Assembly: GCF_019396345.1 (NCBI RefSeq)
Contig: NZ_JAHKRM010000003.1
Coordinates: 310,001 to 374,000, forward strand
Origin: Nonomuraea guangzhouensis
Lineage (GTDB): Bacteria > Actinomycetota > Actinomycetes > Streptosporangiales > Streptosporangiaceae
Direction of reading: 5' to 3'
DNA: 64,000 nucleotides
The notes under the pieces were generated by a model. The model was given only the letters and a program-made list of their open reading frames with translations. It ran no database searches and had not been told where the DNA came from. A program made the translations under genes and the position numbers. Positions 17,001 through 25,114 of the stretch are shown here, in pieces. Each line of letters begins with the position of its first letter. Within the stretch, counting starts at the first letter, position 1.

Positions 17001-17100
17001 GCTGAGGCTGCTCTACGCGCCGGACGCCACGCTCGAGGCCTTCGCCAGGCACCTGTTCGAGGAACTGGCGCGGGCCGAGGAGGTCGATGCCGCGCTATGA
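14092..17100 (+). CDS. NRPS module C-A(degenerate)-PCP
   Basis: 1002-residue nonribosomal peptide synthetase. The condensation domain (about 8-440) has an intact HHIVTDG at 133-139. The adenylation-like region (455-880) is broken: the A3 P-loop (TSGSTGxPKG) is missing, where SQLVCGTDTHAG stands in its place; the A5 GPTE motif is replaced by LYRPEGG; the A10 Lys (GKxDR) is replaced by SGDVRW; only A7 (TGDRARL) survives. This domain should not activate an amino acid. The carrier domain is intact: LGGHSLL near 944, Ser about 948. The PCP must be charged in trans by another A domain of the cluster. GTG start with GGAGG at 14080-14084. It overlaps the next gene by 4 bp, heading a ten-gene coupled chain. 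Confidence 0.92.
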   Translation: MSDEAFVAETSLAQRSLWFLNELDPTQPVFNISGVMRIRGPLDTALLERALNVVVDRHEMLRTVFEVEDGVPVQVILPGMPVTVPVREVAPEDVESSVRAEVTRPFDLAAGPLLRMTVLRVAPDEHVAVLVMHHIVTDGWSNAILFRELADSYAALAAGRRPELGDLPVQYADYAQWELDNLRGERLEKLVDYWSDRLAGVAPLRLAGDRETPREPSFHGDTVMFDIPASVVSDLERLAKERGATVFMVLLAAYQVLLHRHSGQHDVAVACPVANRGQTGTEGLIGLFVNALVMRGDLSGDPAFLKLLDHVKEVCAGAIRHQDLPFGKLVELLKPQRHVGPGTPLAQVMFVLQNIPSEPWHAGELTLEPTWVPTGTAKYALALNVEPAGSGYLGVLEYSTDLFSRAGAERLTRQFVTLLRGLTADPEQPISRLPLLTEEERAAAARSGVVAKGEFTPAHELVEARAAADPDAPAVIQGAGRVSYGELVSWSRQIARRLRAAGLRAETPVAVSLGRSAELVAAYLGILQAGGVIAPLAAHASTELLQRTGAAYVIRPAGRGAPRPAITVTTADGAELPQPGPDVAILPSQLVCGTDTHAGLAALCRTPEWQAGERWLCLAPVESAWRDVLPILAAGATLVLPQGEPAFAEALAAVAEADVTGLAVPASVLPDLAAAGTGVVPGSVLRIVLDGGPAAWAVARRLWAGRPVELIQLYRPEGGCAVHAVRRRSPSGDENGDTAGVRVLDPWLEPVPEGMPGEVYLAGPALGRGREDAASTAACFVPDPFAEHPGGRLRRTGDRARLRDGRLELLGRFDRVVDLDGYPVPTDEIETVLMGHRDVADCAVGVRPGELVAYVVLTPTGQSSLGDLRRHVLTRLPAPMVPGRWAMVGAIARDPSGDVRWSDLPDVGELQTGSIAPRTPIEQEIATIVADLLGLPEVGMDDNFLELGGHSLLAVQLVSRARDAFGADLPLRLLYAPDATLEAFARHLFEELARAEEVDAAL

Positions 17101-18497
17101 GCATCGACTTCGAAGAGCGGGCCAGGCTGGAGGCCAGGCTGCTGAGCCGCGCCTCCGCCCGGCGCCCGGCGCGGATCCCGGCACTCGAACGGACCGGGGG
17201 CGTGCAGCGCTTTCCCGCGTCACCGTCGCAGGAGGGCATGTACGCCGAGGTGCTCGCCGAGCCGGAGCTGGCCTCCATCATCCTGGGCGGGATCCGCCTG
17301 CGCGGCCACCTGGACGTGGCGGCGCTGGAGCGGGCCCTGACCGCGCTCGTGGCCAGGCACGAGACCCTGCGCACCGTCTTCGAGGCCGGCCAGGCGGGGC
17401 TCAGCCAGGTCGTGCTGCCGCCGGGGCCGGGCCGGATCCCCGTCCAGGACGTCGAGCTGGCCGACTTCCCCGCGCTGACCTGGGCGGAGGTCGACACCCC
17501 GGTGGATCTGGAGCGGGGGCCGCTGTTCCGGCTGCGGCTGCTGCGGCTGGCCGAGGACGACCACATCGCCATGCTGCTGATCCACCACATCATCGGCGAC
17601 GCCCGCGCGCTCGAGGTCTTCGTCCGCGACCTGGTGATCGGCTACCTCGCGGCCCGCTCGGGCGGCGAAGCCGGCCTTCCGCCGCTGCCGGTGCAGTACG
17701 CCGACTTCGCGACCTGGTACCGGCGACACCTGGCGGGACCCCGCGGCGACCAACTGCTCGGCTACTGGACCGAACGGCTCGCCGGCGCCGAACCGGCCCG
17801 GATCCCCACGGACCTGACCCCAACGGAACACTCGATCAGCGGCCACACCGCCTACTTCCCGATCCCGCCCGAACTGCTGGCCAAGGTGACCGAGACGGCC
17901 AGGACACACCGGGTCACCCTGTTCATGCTCGGCTGCGCCGCCTTCATGGTGCAGCTGGCCAGGTACTCGGGGCAGCGTGACATCAGCGTGCGGGCGCCGA
18001 TCAGCTACCGGGACCGGCTGGAGGTGGAAGACCTGATCGCCGACTTCTCCAACGACATCGTCTTCCGCCAGGACCTGTCGGCCGATCCCACCTTCACGCA
18101 GCTGCTCGCCCAGGTACGCGAGGCCGCCACCAGCGACTTCGCCCACCATGACCTGCCACCGCATCTGCTGGCCGACGAGCTGGGCGACCCCGGGCTGCTC
18201 GCGAGGCTGTTCCACGTGCAGTTCACCACCGAGAGCGAGCCCGACGTCGACCTGCCCACCGGTGACCTCGCGGTCGAGCTGATGCCGCCGCCGTGGCAGT
18301 ACGCCTTCCGCCCGCTGGCCGTACGGATCAGGACACGCGGCAGGCAGGCCGTGCTGGTGATGACCTACCGCACCGCGTTGTTCTCGCCTGAGCGCATAGC
18401 CGACCTCGCGGCCGACTACCTCGATCTGCTGGCGGAGCTGATCGCCGGCCAGGACCTCCCCGTCTTCGACGGTCGCCGGCGGGGGCGGGTGTCGTGA
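17097..18497 (+). CDS. Free-standing NRPS condensation-domain protein
   Basis: A 466-residue single condensation domain with no A or carrier domain. The active site reads HHIIGDA: both His and the Asp of HHxxxDG are kept and the last Gly is Ala. The C-terminal blocks (VQYADFATWYRRHL, FSNDIVFRQDLSADPTF) are those of normal C domains. It could supply the missing condensation lobe of the truncated NRPS at 43119-45272, or release the chain by amide or ester formation, since no terminal thioesterase exists in the cluster; both are inference. The start overlaps the stop of the previous NRPS by 4 bp (ATGA), and the end overlaps the Nudix-dioxygenase gene by 4 bp. Confidence 0.9.
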   Translation: MSIDFEERARLEARLLSRASARRPARIPALERTGGVQRFPASPSQEGMYAEVLAEPELASIILGGIRLRGHLDVAALERALTALVARHETLRTVFEAGQAGLSQVVLPPGPGRIPVQDVELADFPALTWAEVDTPVDLERGPLFRLRLLRLAEDDHIAMLLIHHIIGDARALEVFVRDLVIGYLAARSGGEAGLPPLPVQYADFATWYRRHLAGPRGDQLLGYWTERLAGAEPARIPTDLTPTEHSISGHTAYFPIPPELLAKVTETARTHRVTLFMLGCAAFMVQLARYSGQRDISVRAPISYRDRLEVEDLIADFSNDIVFRQDLSADPTFTQLLAQVREAATSDFAHHDLPPHLLADELGDPGLLARLFHVQFTTESEPDVDLPTGDLAVELMPPPWQYAFRPLAVRIRTRGRQAVLVMTYRTALFSPERIADLAADYLDLLAELIAGQDLPVFDGRRRGRVS

Positions 18498-19771
18498 TCA
18501 TCCCGCGCGGGGGCGAACCGCGGCACGTCAGGGTCGCCGTGCTCGACGAGCAGGACAGAGTGCTGCTGGTACGGCACGCGCGCCCCGCCGAGCCGGCCTT
18601 CTGGTCCCTGCCCGGCCGGCCGCTGCGGGCCGGCGAGTCCGCGGTCGACGGCTGCCTGCGGCTGCTCGGCGAGCTGGGCCTGACCGCGTCTCCGGCAGGG
18701 GCGCCCCTCCGGCGTACCGTGACCTTCGAGCGGTCCGGCGAGCTGGTCAGGCACGAGCAGGACATCGTCCTGTGCCGCTGCGGCGCGGGACGACGGTCGC
18801 CGGGCGAGGGCGGCCGCTGGTGGCCGCCGGCCGCACTGCCGTCGGGCGAGGGCGACCGCTGGTGGCCGCTGGCCGCGCTGCCGTCGGCGACCGAGCCCGT
18901 CTACCCGCGGGATCTGGCCGACCTGGTACGCGAGTGGATGCCCGGCGTGTCGGGGGTTCCCCGGACTCGCACCCCCTCGGCGGCCTCTGAAGAGTCCCAG
19001 GTGTACCGCCACGGATCGGAAAGGCGAGCAGGGGAAATGGACGCGTTGCGACATGCCGCCCATGAGCTCTCCCAGGACGGCAACCACGTCATGGGATCGG
19101 CCGGGCTGTCGGAGCTGCTGGGCGCCAGGCCACCGGACTGGCAGCGCTTCGCCCGCCACTGGGAGGAACTCATCCTCGACACCTACATGCGCGATGGCGG
19201 CACCTACCGCTACCGGCGCTTCGGTCAGTACGACCTCGACACCGGAACACGCACCCTGACCCGGCTCCCGCACACCAGCTACCGGCAGGAGCTGTCCGTC
19301 AACACCCTCAACGGCGGAATCGACCGCAAGTTCGAGCCGCTCACCGACGGCTTCGCGACCGACCCGTTGCTCGAGCCCCTGATCTGGGTCCTGGGCGACG
19401 TCGTGAGCGCGGTCGAGGGGATCGATCGCTGGTGCGTCCAGGTGCATCCGTTCCGCATCATCACCAGCGCGGAGCAGGTGGGCAAGCCGGCGCCGCAGGG
19501 CCGCCACCGCGATGGCGTCACGTTCGTGACCTCCCTGCTGGTCAACCGCATCAACATCGTCGGCGGCGAGAGCTCGGTCCACACCGACGACGGCGAAGTG
19601 CTGCGCGTCGTGACGCTCGAACAGCCAGGTGACCAGCTCGTCCTGGACGATCGCCGCCTCCAGCACTACGTCACGCCGATCGAGCCGCTCGACCCCCAGC
19701 GGTTCGCCGCCCGAGACGTCCTCATCGTCGACTTCGTCCCACCCGCCGACGCGACCAAAGGGCAGCCATGA
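18494..19771 (+). CDS. Nudix-like / 2-oxoglutarate Fe(II) dioxygenase fusion
   Basis: 425 residues in two parts. Residues 1-140 resemble a Nudix fold (VRVAVLDEQDRVLLVRHA, AFWSLPGRPLRAGES), but the Nudix box is degraded: the REUxEE core reads RLLGEL, so hydrolase activity is doubtful. Residues about 182-425 match the 2OG-Fe dioxygenase family that includes bacterial L-isoleucine/leucine hydroxylases: HRDG near 337-340 gives the His-x-Asp pair, NRINIVGGES follows, and LQHYVTP (His about 390) gives the second His. It therefore likely hydroxylates a free aliphatic amino acid for the peptide. An internal in-frame ATG at 19037 has AGGGGA 3-5 nt upstream and would give a 244-residue stand-alone dioxygenase, so two products are possible. 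GTG start, coupled to the C-domain gene. Confidence 0.8.
   Translation: MIIPRGGEPRHVRVAVLDEQDRVLLVRHARPAEPAFWSLPGRPLRAGESAVDGCLRLLGELGLTASPAGAPLRRTVTFERSGELVRHEQDIVLCRCGAGRRSPGEGGRWWPPAALPSGEGDRWWPLAALPSATEPVYPRDLADLVREWMPGVSGVPRTRTPSAASEESQVYRHGSERRAGEMDALRHAAHELSQDGNHVMGSAGLSELLGARPPDWQRFARHWEELILDTYMRDGGTYRYRRFGQYDLDTGTRTLTRLPHTSYRQELSVNTLNGGIDRKFEPLTDGFATDPLLEPLIWVLGDVVSAVEGIDRWCVQVHPFRIITSAEQVGKPAPQGRHRDGVTFVTSLLVNRINIVGGESSVHTDDGEVLRVVTLEQPGDQLVLDDRRLQHYVTPIEPLDPQRFAARDVLIVDFVPPADATKGQP
18801..18884 (+). repeat. 42-bp in-frame tandem duplication in the Nudix-like region
   Basis: Two adjacent 42-bp copies (18801-18842 and 18843-18884) encode nearly identical 14-residue units centred on RWWPPAALPS / RWWPLAALPS. 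This is the substrate-proximal Trp-containing strand of Nudix domains, here duplicated. Confidence 0.8.
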
Positions 19772-20352
19772 CCGAGATCGCGGTACTGACCAACGATCTG
19801 CAGTTCGACCTGGTGAACAAGAACAAGGAGCGGCAGGCGGCGGTCGAGGCGGCCGCCCCGGCTTTCATCCGGTTCCTCGACGAGATGCGCGGACGCGGCC
19901 ACGCGATCTTCCATCTGCAGCTCATCAACCTGGCCGACGATCCCGACGCCGAACGCTACGACGGCGTGCTGCCCGTGCAGAAAGGCACGCCGGGCGCGGA
20001 GATCCTGCCGCGGTTCCTGGCCGAGAAGGACCAGGTCGTCGAGAAGAACAAGGACAGCGGCTTCTACGGCACCGACCTGCATGACCGGCTCCAGGCGCTC
20101 GGGGTCACCACGGTCGTGATCACCGGCATGCAGACCCAGATCTGCGTGCAGACCACCGCGGCCGACGCCTTCTTCCGCGGCTACAACGTCTGGGTCCCCT
20201 CCGACTGCGTCATGTCCGCCCGCGCGGAGGACCGCGATCGCGCCCTGGAGTGGCTGGCCGGCTACTGCGCGACCGTGACCGACGCCGGCGAACTGCTGCG
20301 GACCCTGGACCAGCAGGGGCATCTGCCACGCAAGGTCCAGATCACGCCGTGA
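19768..20352 (+). CDS. Isochorismatase-family cysteine hydrolase
   Basis: A 194-residue alpha/beta cysteine hydrolase of the family containing nicotinamidase, N-carbamoylsarcosine amidase and isochorismatase. The triad is visible: Asp10 in VLTNDLQ, Lys in VVEKNKDSGFYGT, and the nucleophilic Cys in TGMQTQICVQTTA. The family hydrolyses amides, carbamoyl-amines or vinyl ethers. Since carbamoyl-handling HypF/HypE are encoded immediately downstream, an amidase or decarbamoylase role on a pathway intermediate is attractive but inferred. The ATG overlaps the dioxygenase stop by 4 bp and the stop overlaps the hypE GTG by 4 bp. Confidence 0.85.
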   Translation: MTEIAVLTNDLQFDLVNKNKERQAAVEAAAPAFIRFLDEMRGRGHAIFHLQLINLADDPDAERYDGVLPVQKGTPGAEILPRFLAEKDQVVEKNKDSGFYGTDLHDRLQALGVTTVVITGMQTQICVQTTAADAFFRGYNVWVPSDCVMSARAEDRDRALEWLAGYCATVTDAGELLRTLDQQGHLPRKVQITP

Positions 20353-21398
20353 CGCACGGCGCCTGGGTGAAGTCAGCGGCCGAGCCCGACACCGATCAGC
20401 GGATCGTCCTCGACCACGGCACCGGTGCCCGGCTGAGCCGCGAGCTGGTCGACCTGATCGTCGAGGTGCTCGGCGACGCCTACGCGGGAGAGCTGGAGGA
20501 CAGCGCCGAGCTGGCGGTCGAGGGCGCCCGGCTGGCGGTCACCACGGACTCTTTCGTGGTGGACCCGCCCTTTTTCGGCAACGGCGACATCGGGAAGATC
20601 GCGGTCTGCGGGACGGTCAACGATCTGGCGGTCATCGGGGCGGCTCCGCGCTACCTGACGCTCGCCATGATCATCGAGTCGGGCCTGCCGTTCGGCAAGC
20701 TGATCCGCGTGCTGGAGTCGGTCCGCGAGACCGCGCGTGAGGCCGGAGTACGCGTGGTGGCCGGCGACACCAAGGTGGTCAGGACCGGCGAAGCCGACCA
20801 GATCTACCTGAACACCACAGGCGTCGGCTTCCTGCACCGCCCCTCGATGCGCATGACCGATGTACGGCCCGGCGATCGGGTGTTGCTGAGCGGCCACATC
20901 GCCGACCACACCGTCCACCTGCTGTCCATCAGGGAGGGACTCGGCTTCGAAGAGCGGGTGCCCAGCGACTGCGCGCCGCTGAACGGTCTCGTCGAGGCCG
21001 TGCTGGACGCGGTCCCCGCCGGGGACGTCCGCTCGATCAGGGACGTGACGCGTGGCGGGCTGTCGGCGGTGCTGCACGAGTACGCGCTCCGGCTGGCGGC
21101 GCGCATCCGGATCGAGGAGACGGCGCTGCCCGTGCGCTTCGAGACCAGGATGGCGACCGAGATGCTCGGCATCGACCCGGTCAACTGCGCCAACGAGGGC
21201 TGTCTGTGCCTGTTCGTCGCCCCGCGCAGCGCCGACGCCGTGCTGGAGATCCTCCGCTCGCACAAGTACGGCACGGCCGCGGCGCAGATCGGCGAGGTGG
21301 CCGAGCCGCGGGGAGCGCGGGTGGAGATCGTCAGGCCCGACGGCCGGGTCGCCGAGCTGGAGGATCTCCAGGGCGCCGAGCTGCCGAGGTTGTGCTAG
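20349..21398 (+). CDS. hypE: HypE-type carbamoyl dehydratase
   Basis: HypE takes a carbamoyl group onto its C-terminal Cys and, using ATP, dehydrates it to an enzyme-bound thiocyanate (known from hydrogenase maturation). This copy looks fully functional: N-terminal LDHGTGARLSRELV, the PurM-like ATP-binding blocks VDPPFFGNGDIGKIAVCGTV and VVAGDTKVVRTG, DVTRGGLSAVLHE, and a terminal PRLC whose last residue is the required Cys (Cys349). Length is normal. It starts with GTG overlapping the hydrolase stop, and hypF follows with no gap. No hypA, B, C, D or hydrogenase genes occur in the window, so the cyano group is probably delivered to something other than an iron centre. Confidence 0.93.
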   Translation: MTHGAWVKSAAEPDTDQRIVLDHGTGARLSRELVDLIVEVLGDAYAGELEDSAELAVEGARLAVTTDSFVVDPPFFGNGDIGKIAVCGTVNDLAVIGAAPRYLTLAMIIESGLPFGKLIRVLESVRETAREAGVRVVAGDTKVVRTGEADQIYLNTTGVGFLHRPSMRMTDVRPGDRVLLSGHIADHTVHLLSIREGLGFEERVPSDCAPLNGLVEAVLDAVPAGDVRSIRDVTRGGLSAVLHEYALRLAARIRIEETALPVRFETRMATEMLGIDPVNCANEGCLCLFVAPRSADAVLEILRSHKYGTAAAQIGEVAEPRGARVEIVRPDGRVAELEDLQGAELPRLC

Positions 21399-23747
21399 AT
21401 GACCGCGCAGTTGTCCTCCACGGCCACCACGCTCAGGCGATGGCGGATCCGGGTCAACGGGGTCGTCCAAGGCGTCGGGTACCGGCCCTTCGTCTACAAC
21501 CTGGCCCGGTCGGAAGGGCTGTCGGGCTGGGCGCTCAACGATCCACGCGGCGTGCTCGTCGAGGCGGAGGGAGAGGAGCAGGCCCTGGCGCGCTTCGCCA
21601 CCGCGCTGCGCGAGCAGGCCCCCGTCCTGGCGCGGGTCGTCCAGGTGTCGGTCGAGCACCTTACGCCCACGGGCGAGCAGGACGGCGGCTTCGAGATCCG
21701 GCACAGCAACGGAGAGGGCAGGGCCGCGACGATCGTCCCCGCCGACGCCCACGTCTGCGACGAGTGCCTGCGCGAGCTGTTCGACCCGGCCGACCGCCGC
21801 CACCGCTACCCGTTCATCAACTGCACCAACTGCGGCCCGCGCTACTCGCTGATCCGCTCCCTGCCCTATGACCGGGAGCGGACCACGATGGCAGCCTTCG
21901 CCATGTGCGCCGACTGCCGCGGCGAATACGAGGATCCCGCCGACCGCCGCTACCACGCGCAGCCGATCGCCTGTCCCGCCTGCGGGCCGGCTCTGACCCT
22001 CTCGGGACCCGATGGCGAGGCCGGATCCGGCGAGGAGGCGTTGCGCCTGGCCGCGATGGCTCTGGCGGCCGGCCGGATCGTCGCCATCAAGAGTGTCGGC
22101 GGCTTCCATCTGGCCGCCGACGCCCGCGACGCCGACGCGGTCCGGCGGTTGCGCGCGCGCAAGAAGCGCGACGCCAAGCCGTTCGCGATCATGGTGCGGG
22201 ACCTGGCGGCGGTGGCGGGGATCGCGGAGGTCACCGCGGACGAGGCCGAGCTGATGACCTCGCCTGCCCGCCCGATCGTCCTGGTCAGAAAGCTGCCGGG
22301 CGCCCTGCCGGAGGAGCTGGCCCCCAGCAACCCCAACCTCGGGGTGATGCTGCCGTCGGCGCCGCTGCACTGGCTGGTGCTCGACGAGTCCGGCCTCGAC
22401 GTCATGGTGATGACCAGCGGGAACGTCTCGGGCCTGCCGATCGCCTATCGCGATCGTGACGCGCTCGACCAGCTCTTCGAGGTCGCCGACCTCATCCTGC
22501 ACCACGACAGGGAGATCGAGACCCGGGTGGACGACTCGGTGGTGCGCTGCTCCACCCATCCGGACCTCGACCGGTCCGTGATCACGTTCATCCGCAGGTC
22601 ACGCGGCTACGCGCCGTATCCGGTGCACCTGAGCGCCCCGGCGGCGGCCATCATGGCCTACGGCGCCGAGCTGAAGACCACCGTCGCCGTCGCCGACGGC
22701 GCCAGGGTCTATCTCAGCCAGCACATCGGCGATCTGAAGAACGAGCAGACCTTCGCCTCCCACGGCCGAACGGCGGAGCACCTGGCCCGGTTGCACCAGG
22801 TGACCCCCGCGTACGCGGCCTGCGACCTGCACCCGGGTTTCCGCTCGACGCGCAGGGCGCTCGAGCTGTTCGGTTCCAGGGCGTTGCGCGTGCAGCACCA
22901 CCACGCCCACATGGCCGCGTGCATGGCCGAGAACGGACTCGACGGCCCCACACTCGGGGTGATCTTCGACGGCGCCGGTTACGGCCCCGATGGCACCATC
23001 TGGGGCGGGGAGTTCCTGCTCGGCGACTACGCGGCCGTTCAGCGGGTCGCCCATCTGCGGCGCCTTCCCCTGCTCGGCGGGGACAAGGCCGTGCTGGAAC
23101 CGATCAGGACGGGGTTCGCGCTCGCCATGGCCGCGTTCGGGCGGCCGGAGGCGGCCGTCGAGGCGTTCCCCGTCCTCCGGCAGCTCGACGAACGGCAGCG
23201 CCACGTCTTCGCCACGATGGCCGAGCGGGGACTCAACTCGCCGCCGACCTCCAGCATGGGCCGGCTGTTCGACGGGGTCGCCGCGCTGGCCGGCGTGTGC
23301 TCGCGCGCCGAGTTCGAGGCCCAGGGCCCCATCGGGCTCGAAGGGCTCCTGGGCCGCGACCTCACCGTCGGCTCGCCGTACCCCTTCGAGCGCACGGAGC
23401 ACGAAGGGGTGGGCGAGCTGGACTTCCGGCCGGCCGTACGAGGGCTCGCGGACGACCTGGCGGCCGGCGCGGCCCTGGCGGACCTGAGCAGGCGCTTCCA
23501 CTCGGGGGTCGTGGCCGCCGTCGTCGAGGAGTGCACGGTGATCAGGCAGGCGTACGGCGTCGACCAGGTCGTGCTGTCCGGCGGGGTCTTCCTCAACGAG
23601 TTCATGCTGATCAACTGCCTGGTGGCGTTGCGCAGGGCGGGGTTCCGGGCCTGGTGCCATCGGCTGGTCCCGACCAACGACGGGGGCATCGCCCTCGGCC
23701 AGGTGATGGTGGCCAACGCCCGTCTGACCAGAGAGGTGGCCGAATGA
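21399..23747 (+). CDS. hypF: HypF-type carbamoyltransferase
   Basis: HypF converts carbamoyl phosphate and ATP to carbamoyl-adenylate and passes the carbamoyl group to HypE. All four domains are present in 782 residues: acylphosphatase (1-100, GVVQGVGYRPF with Arg and GWALND with Asn); two Cys4 zinc fingers (CDEC, CTNC, CADC, CPAC, about 118-195); a YrdC-like domain (KSVGGFHLAADA to KKRDAKPFAIMV); and a Kae1-like domain (QHHHAHMAACMAENG, IFDGAGYGPDGTIWGGEF, LSGGVFLNEF). Nothing is truncated. It abuts hypE and overlaps the SHMT-like gene by 4 bp, so it is made with the NRPS operon. In O-carbamoyltransferases of antibiotic pathways this architecture acts without HypE; here HypE is kept, which points to cyanide-level chemistry. 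Confidence 0.94.
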   Translation: MTAQLSSTATTLRRWRIRVNGVVQGVGYRPFVYNLARSEGLSGWALNDPRGVLVEAEGEEQALARFATALREQAPVLARVVQVSVEHLTPTGEQDGGFEIRHSNGEGRAATIVPADAHVCDECLRELFDPADRRHRYPFINCTNCGPRYSLIRSLPYDRERTTMAAFAMCADCRGEYEDPADRRYHAQPIACPACGPALTLSGPDGEAGSGEEALRLAAMALAAGRIVAIKSVGGFHLAADARDADAVRRLRARKKRDAKPFAIMVRDLAAVAGIAEVTADEAELMTSPARPIVLVRKLPGALPEELAPSNPNLGVMLPSAPLHWLVLDESGLDVMVMTSGNVSGLPIAYRDRDALDQLFEVADLILHHDREIETRVDDSVVRCSTHPDLDRSVITFIRRSRGYAPYPVHLSAPAAAIMAYGAELKTTVAVADGARVYLSQHIGDLKNEQTFASHGRTAEHLARLHQVTPAYAACDLHPGFRSTRRALELFGSRALRVQHHHAHMAACMAENGLDGPTLGVIFDGAGYGPDGTIWGGEFLLGDYAAVQRVAHLRRLPLLGGDKAVLEPIRTGFALAMAAFGRPEAAVEAFPVLRQLDERQRHVFATMAERGLNSPPTSSMGRLFDGVAALAGVCSRAEFEAQGPIGLEGLLGRDLTVGSPYPFERTEHEGVGELDFRPAVRGLADDLAAGAALADLSRRFHSGVVAAVVEECTVIRQAYGVDQVVLSGGVFLNEFMLINCLVALRRAGFRAWCHRLVPTNDGGIALGQVMVANARLTREVAE

Positions 23748-25114
23748 GCGAACCGTCGATCGCCGACGTGTTGCGCCTGTTGCGGGACAACGAGCAGGAG
23801 GCGGGCCGCACCTTCAGCATGGTCCCCTCGGAGAACGCCATGTCCGGCCTGGCCAAGCTGCCGATGATGCTCGACGCCTACCACCGCTACTTCTTCAACG
23901 AGACGGAGGACCCGCAGAGCTGGCGCTTCCGCGGCGGCCAGCGCCTGGCCAAGCTGGAGACCCAGCTCGCGGGTCCGCTGCTGCGGCAGATGACCGGGGC
24001 CGCCCACGCCACCCTGCGACCGCTCAGCGGCCTTTCCGCCATGACCCTGGTGCTGGCCGCGCTAGGTGGGCCGCACGGCTCCACCGTCCTCACGATCGCG
24101 CCGGAGAACGGCGGTCACTACGCCACTCCCAGCATCGCGGCCCGCCTGGGGCTGAACGTGCGCTTCCTGCGCGGACCCGACCCGCATGAGCTGGACTACG
24201 AGCAGGTCGCGGCGCTGGTGGCGGAGGCCGCCCCGACGCTGGTCTACGTGGACCAGTCGCACTGCCTGTTCCCGATCGACGTCGCCGCGCTGGTCGCCGC
24301 CGTCAGATCCACCGGCCGTCCCACGCTGGTGCACGTGGACGTCAGCCACTGGCTGGGGCTGGTGCTCGGCGGAGTCTTCCCCAACCCGCTGCGCTGCGGC
24401 GCCGACAGCTTCGGCGGATCCACCCACAAGACCTTCCCGGGCCCGCAGAAGGCGGTCTTCACCACCAACAGGCAGGATCTGGCCGACCGCGTGCTGGAAG
24501 CCCAGGACTACCTCATCAGCAGCCACCACTTCGCCGCCACCATCAGCCTCGGGCTGGCGCTGAAGGAGTTCCGCGACTTCGGCGGCGACCGCTACGCCCG
24601 CGCGGTGGTCGACAACACCCACCGCTTCGGGGCGCGCGCCGCCGAGCTGGGACTCACGCTGGCGGCGGCCGATCGCGGCTACTCCGCCGGACACCAGCTG
24701 TGGATCGACATCGAGGCCGACGGCGTGCCCGCCATGGACGCCGGCGCCCGGCTGTACGAGGCGGGCCTGCGCGTCAACGCCATCCCCGACCTGCCCGGCT
24801 TCCAGGGATGGGCGCTCCGCGTCGGGCTGAACGAACCGACCTGGCGCGGCCTGGCCGGGCAGGAGATCGACGAGCTCGCCGAGATCTTCGTGCTCGCCGT
24901 ACACGACAGAGCGAGCGCGGAGTCGCTGCGCGCCCGCGTCGCCAAACTGCGGCGCGGCTGCCGGGACCGGACCGGGTACGGCACGCCGGTCGAGCCGGGA
25001 TCGCCGCTCTTCCGCCAGGCGCTGGCCCTGTGCGCGGCCGGCCTGCTCGACCTGCCCGATGGTGAGGCGGCGGCGCTCGACCTGTCGGAGCGGCTCGCGG
25101 CGGAGCTGGTATGA
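23744..25114 (+). CDS. SHMT-fold PLP enzyme (possible amino-acid aldolase/transaldolase)
   Basis: 456-residue fold-type I PLP enzyme related to serine hydroxymethyltransferase. Visible features: VPSENAMS (the SENxxS segment), LRPLSGLSAM, the PLP-ring Asp and His in HVDVSHWLGLVLGGVF, and the Schiff-base Lys in GGSTHKTFPGPQ. It is too diverged, and too closely tied to the biosynthetic genes, to be the housekeeping SHMT; that group also includes L-threonine transaldolases that make beta-hydroxy amino acids. Here it may build or modify an unusual amino acid, perhaps using the cyano group from HypE. The reaction is not settled by sequence. The start overlaps hypF by 4 bp and the end overlaps the PuuD-like gene by 4 bp. 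Confidence 0.82.
   Translation: MSEPSIADVLRLLRDNEQEAGRTFSMVPSENAMSGLAKLPMMLDAYHRYFFNETEDPQSWRFRGGQRLAKLETQLAGPLLRQMTGAAHATLRPLSGLSAMTLVLAALGGPHGSTVLTIAPENGGHYATPSIAARLGLNVRFLRGPDPHELDYEQVAALVAEAAPTLVYVDQSHCLFPIDVAALVAAVRSTGRPTLVHVDVSHWLGLVLGGVFPNPLRCGADSFGGSTHKTFPGPQKAVFTTNRQDLADRVLEAQDYLISSHHFAATISLGLALKEFRDFGGDRYARAVVDNTHRFGARAAELGLTLAAADRGYSAGHQLWIDIEADGVPAMDAGARLYEAGLRVNAIPDLPGFQGWALRVGLNEPTWRGLAGQEIDELAEIFVLAVHDRASAESLRARVAKLRRGCRDRTGYGTPVEPGSPLFRQALALCAAGLLDLPDGEAAALDLSERLAAELV

Noticed and set aside
20373..22559. A 728-codon minus-strand frame opposite hypE/hypF
   Set aside because: Lies across two well-supported genes and shows no protein-like motifs.
19768..23747. Reading hypE/hypF as part of a hydrogenase maturation locus
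   Set aside because: No hydrogenase subunits and no hypA, hypB, hypC or hypD nearby; the genes are coupled to NRPS and nitrilase genes.
23744..25114. Housekeeping serine hydroxymethyltransferase
   Set aside because: The SHMT fold is clear but sequence blocks differ from the folate enzyme and the gene is locked into a biosynthetic operon.
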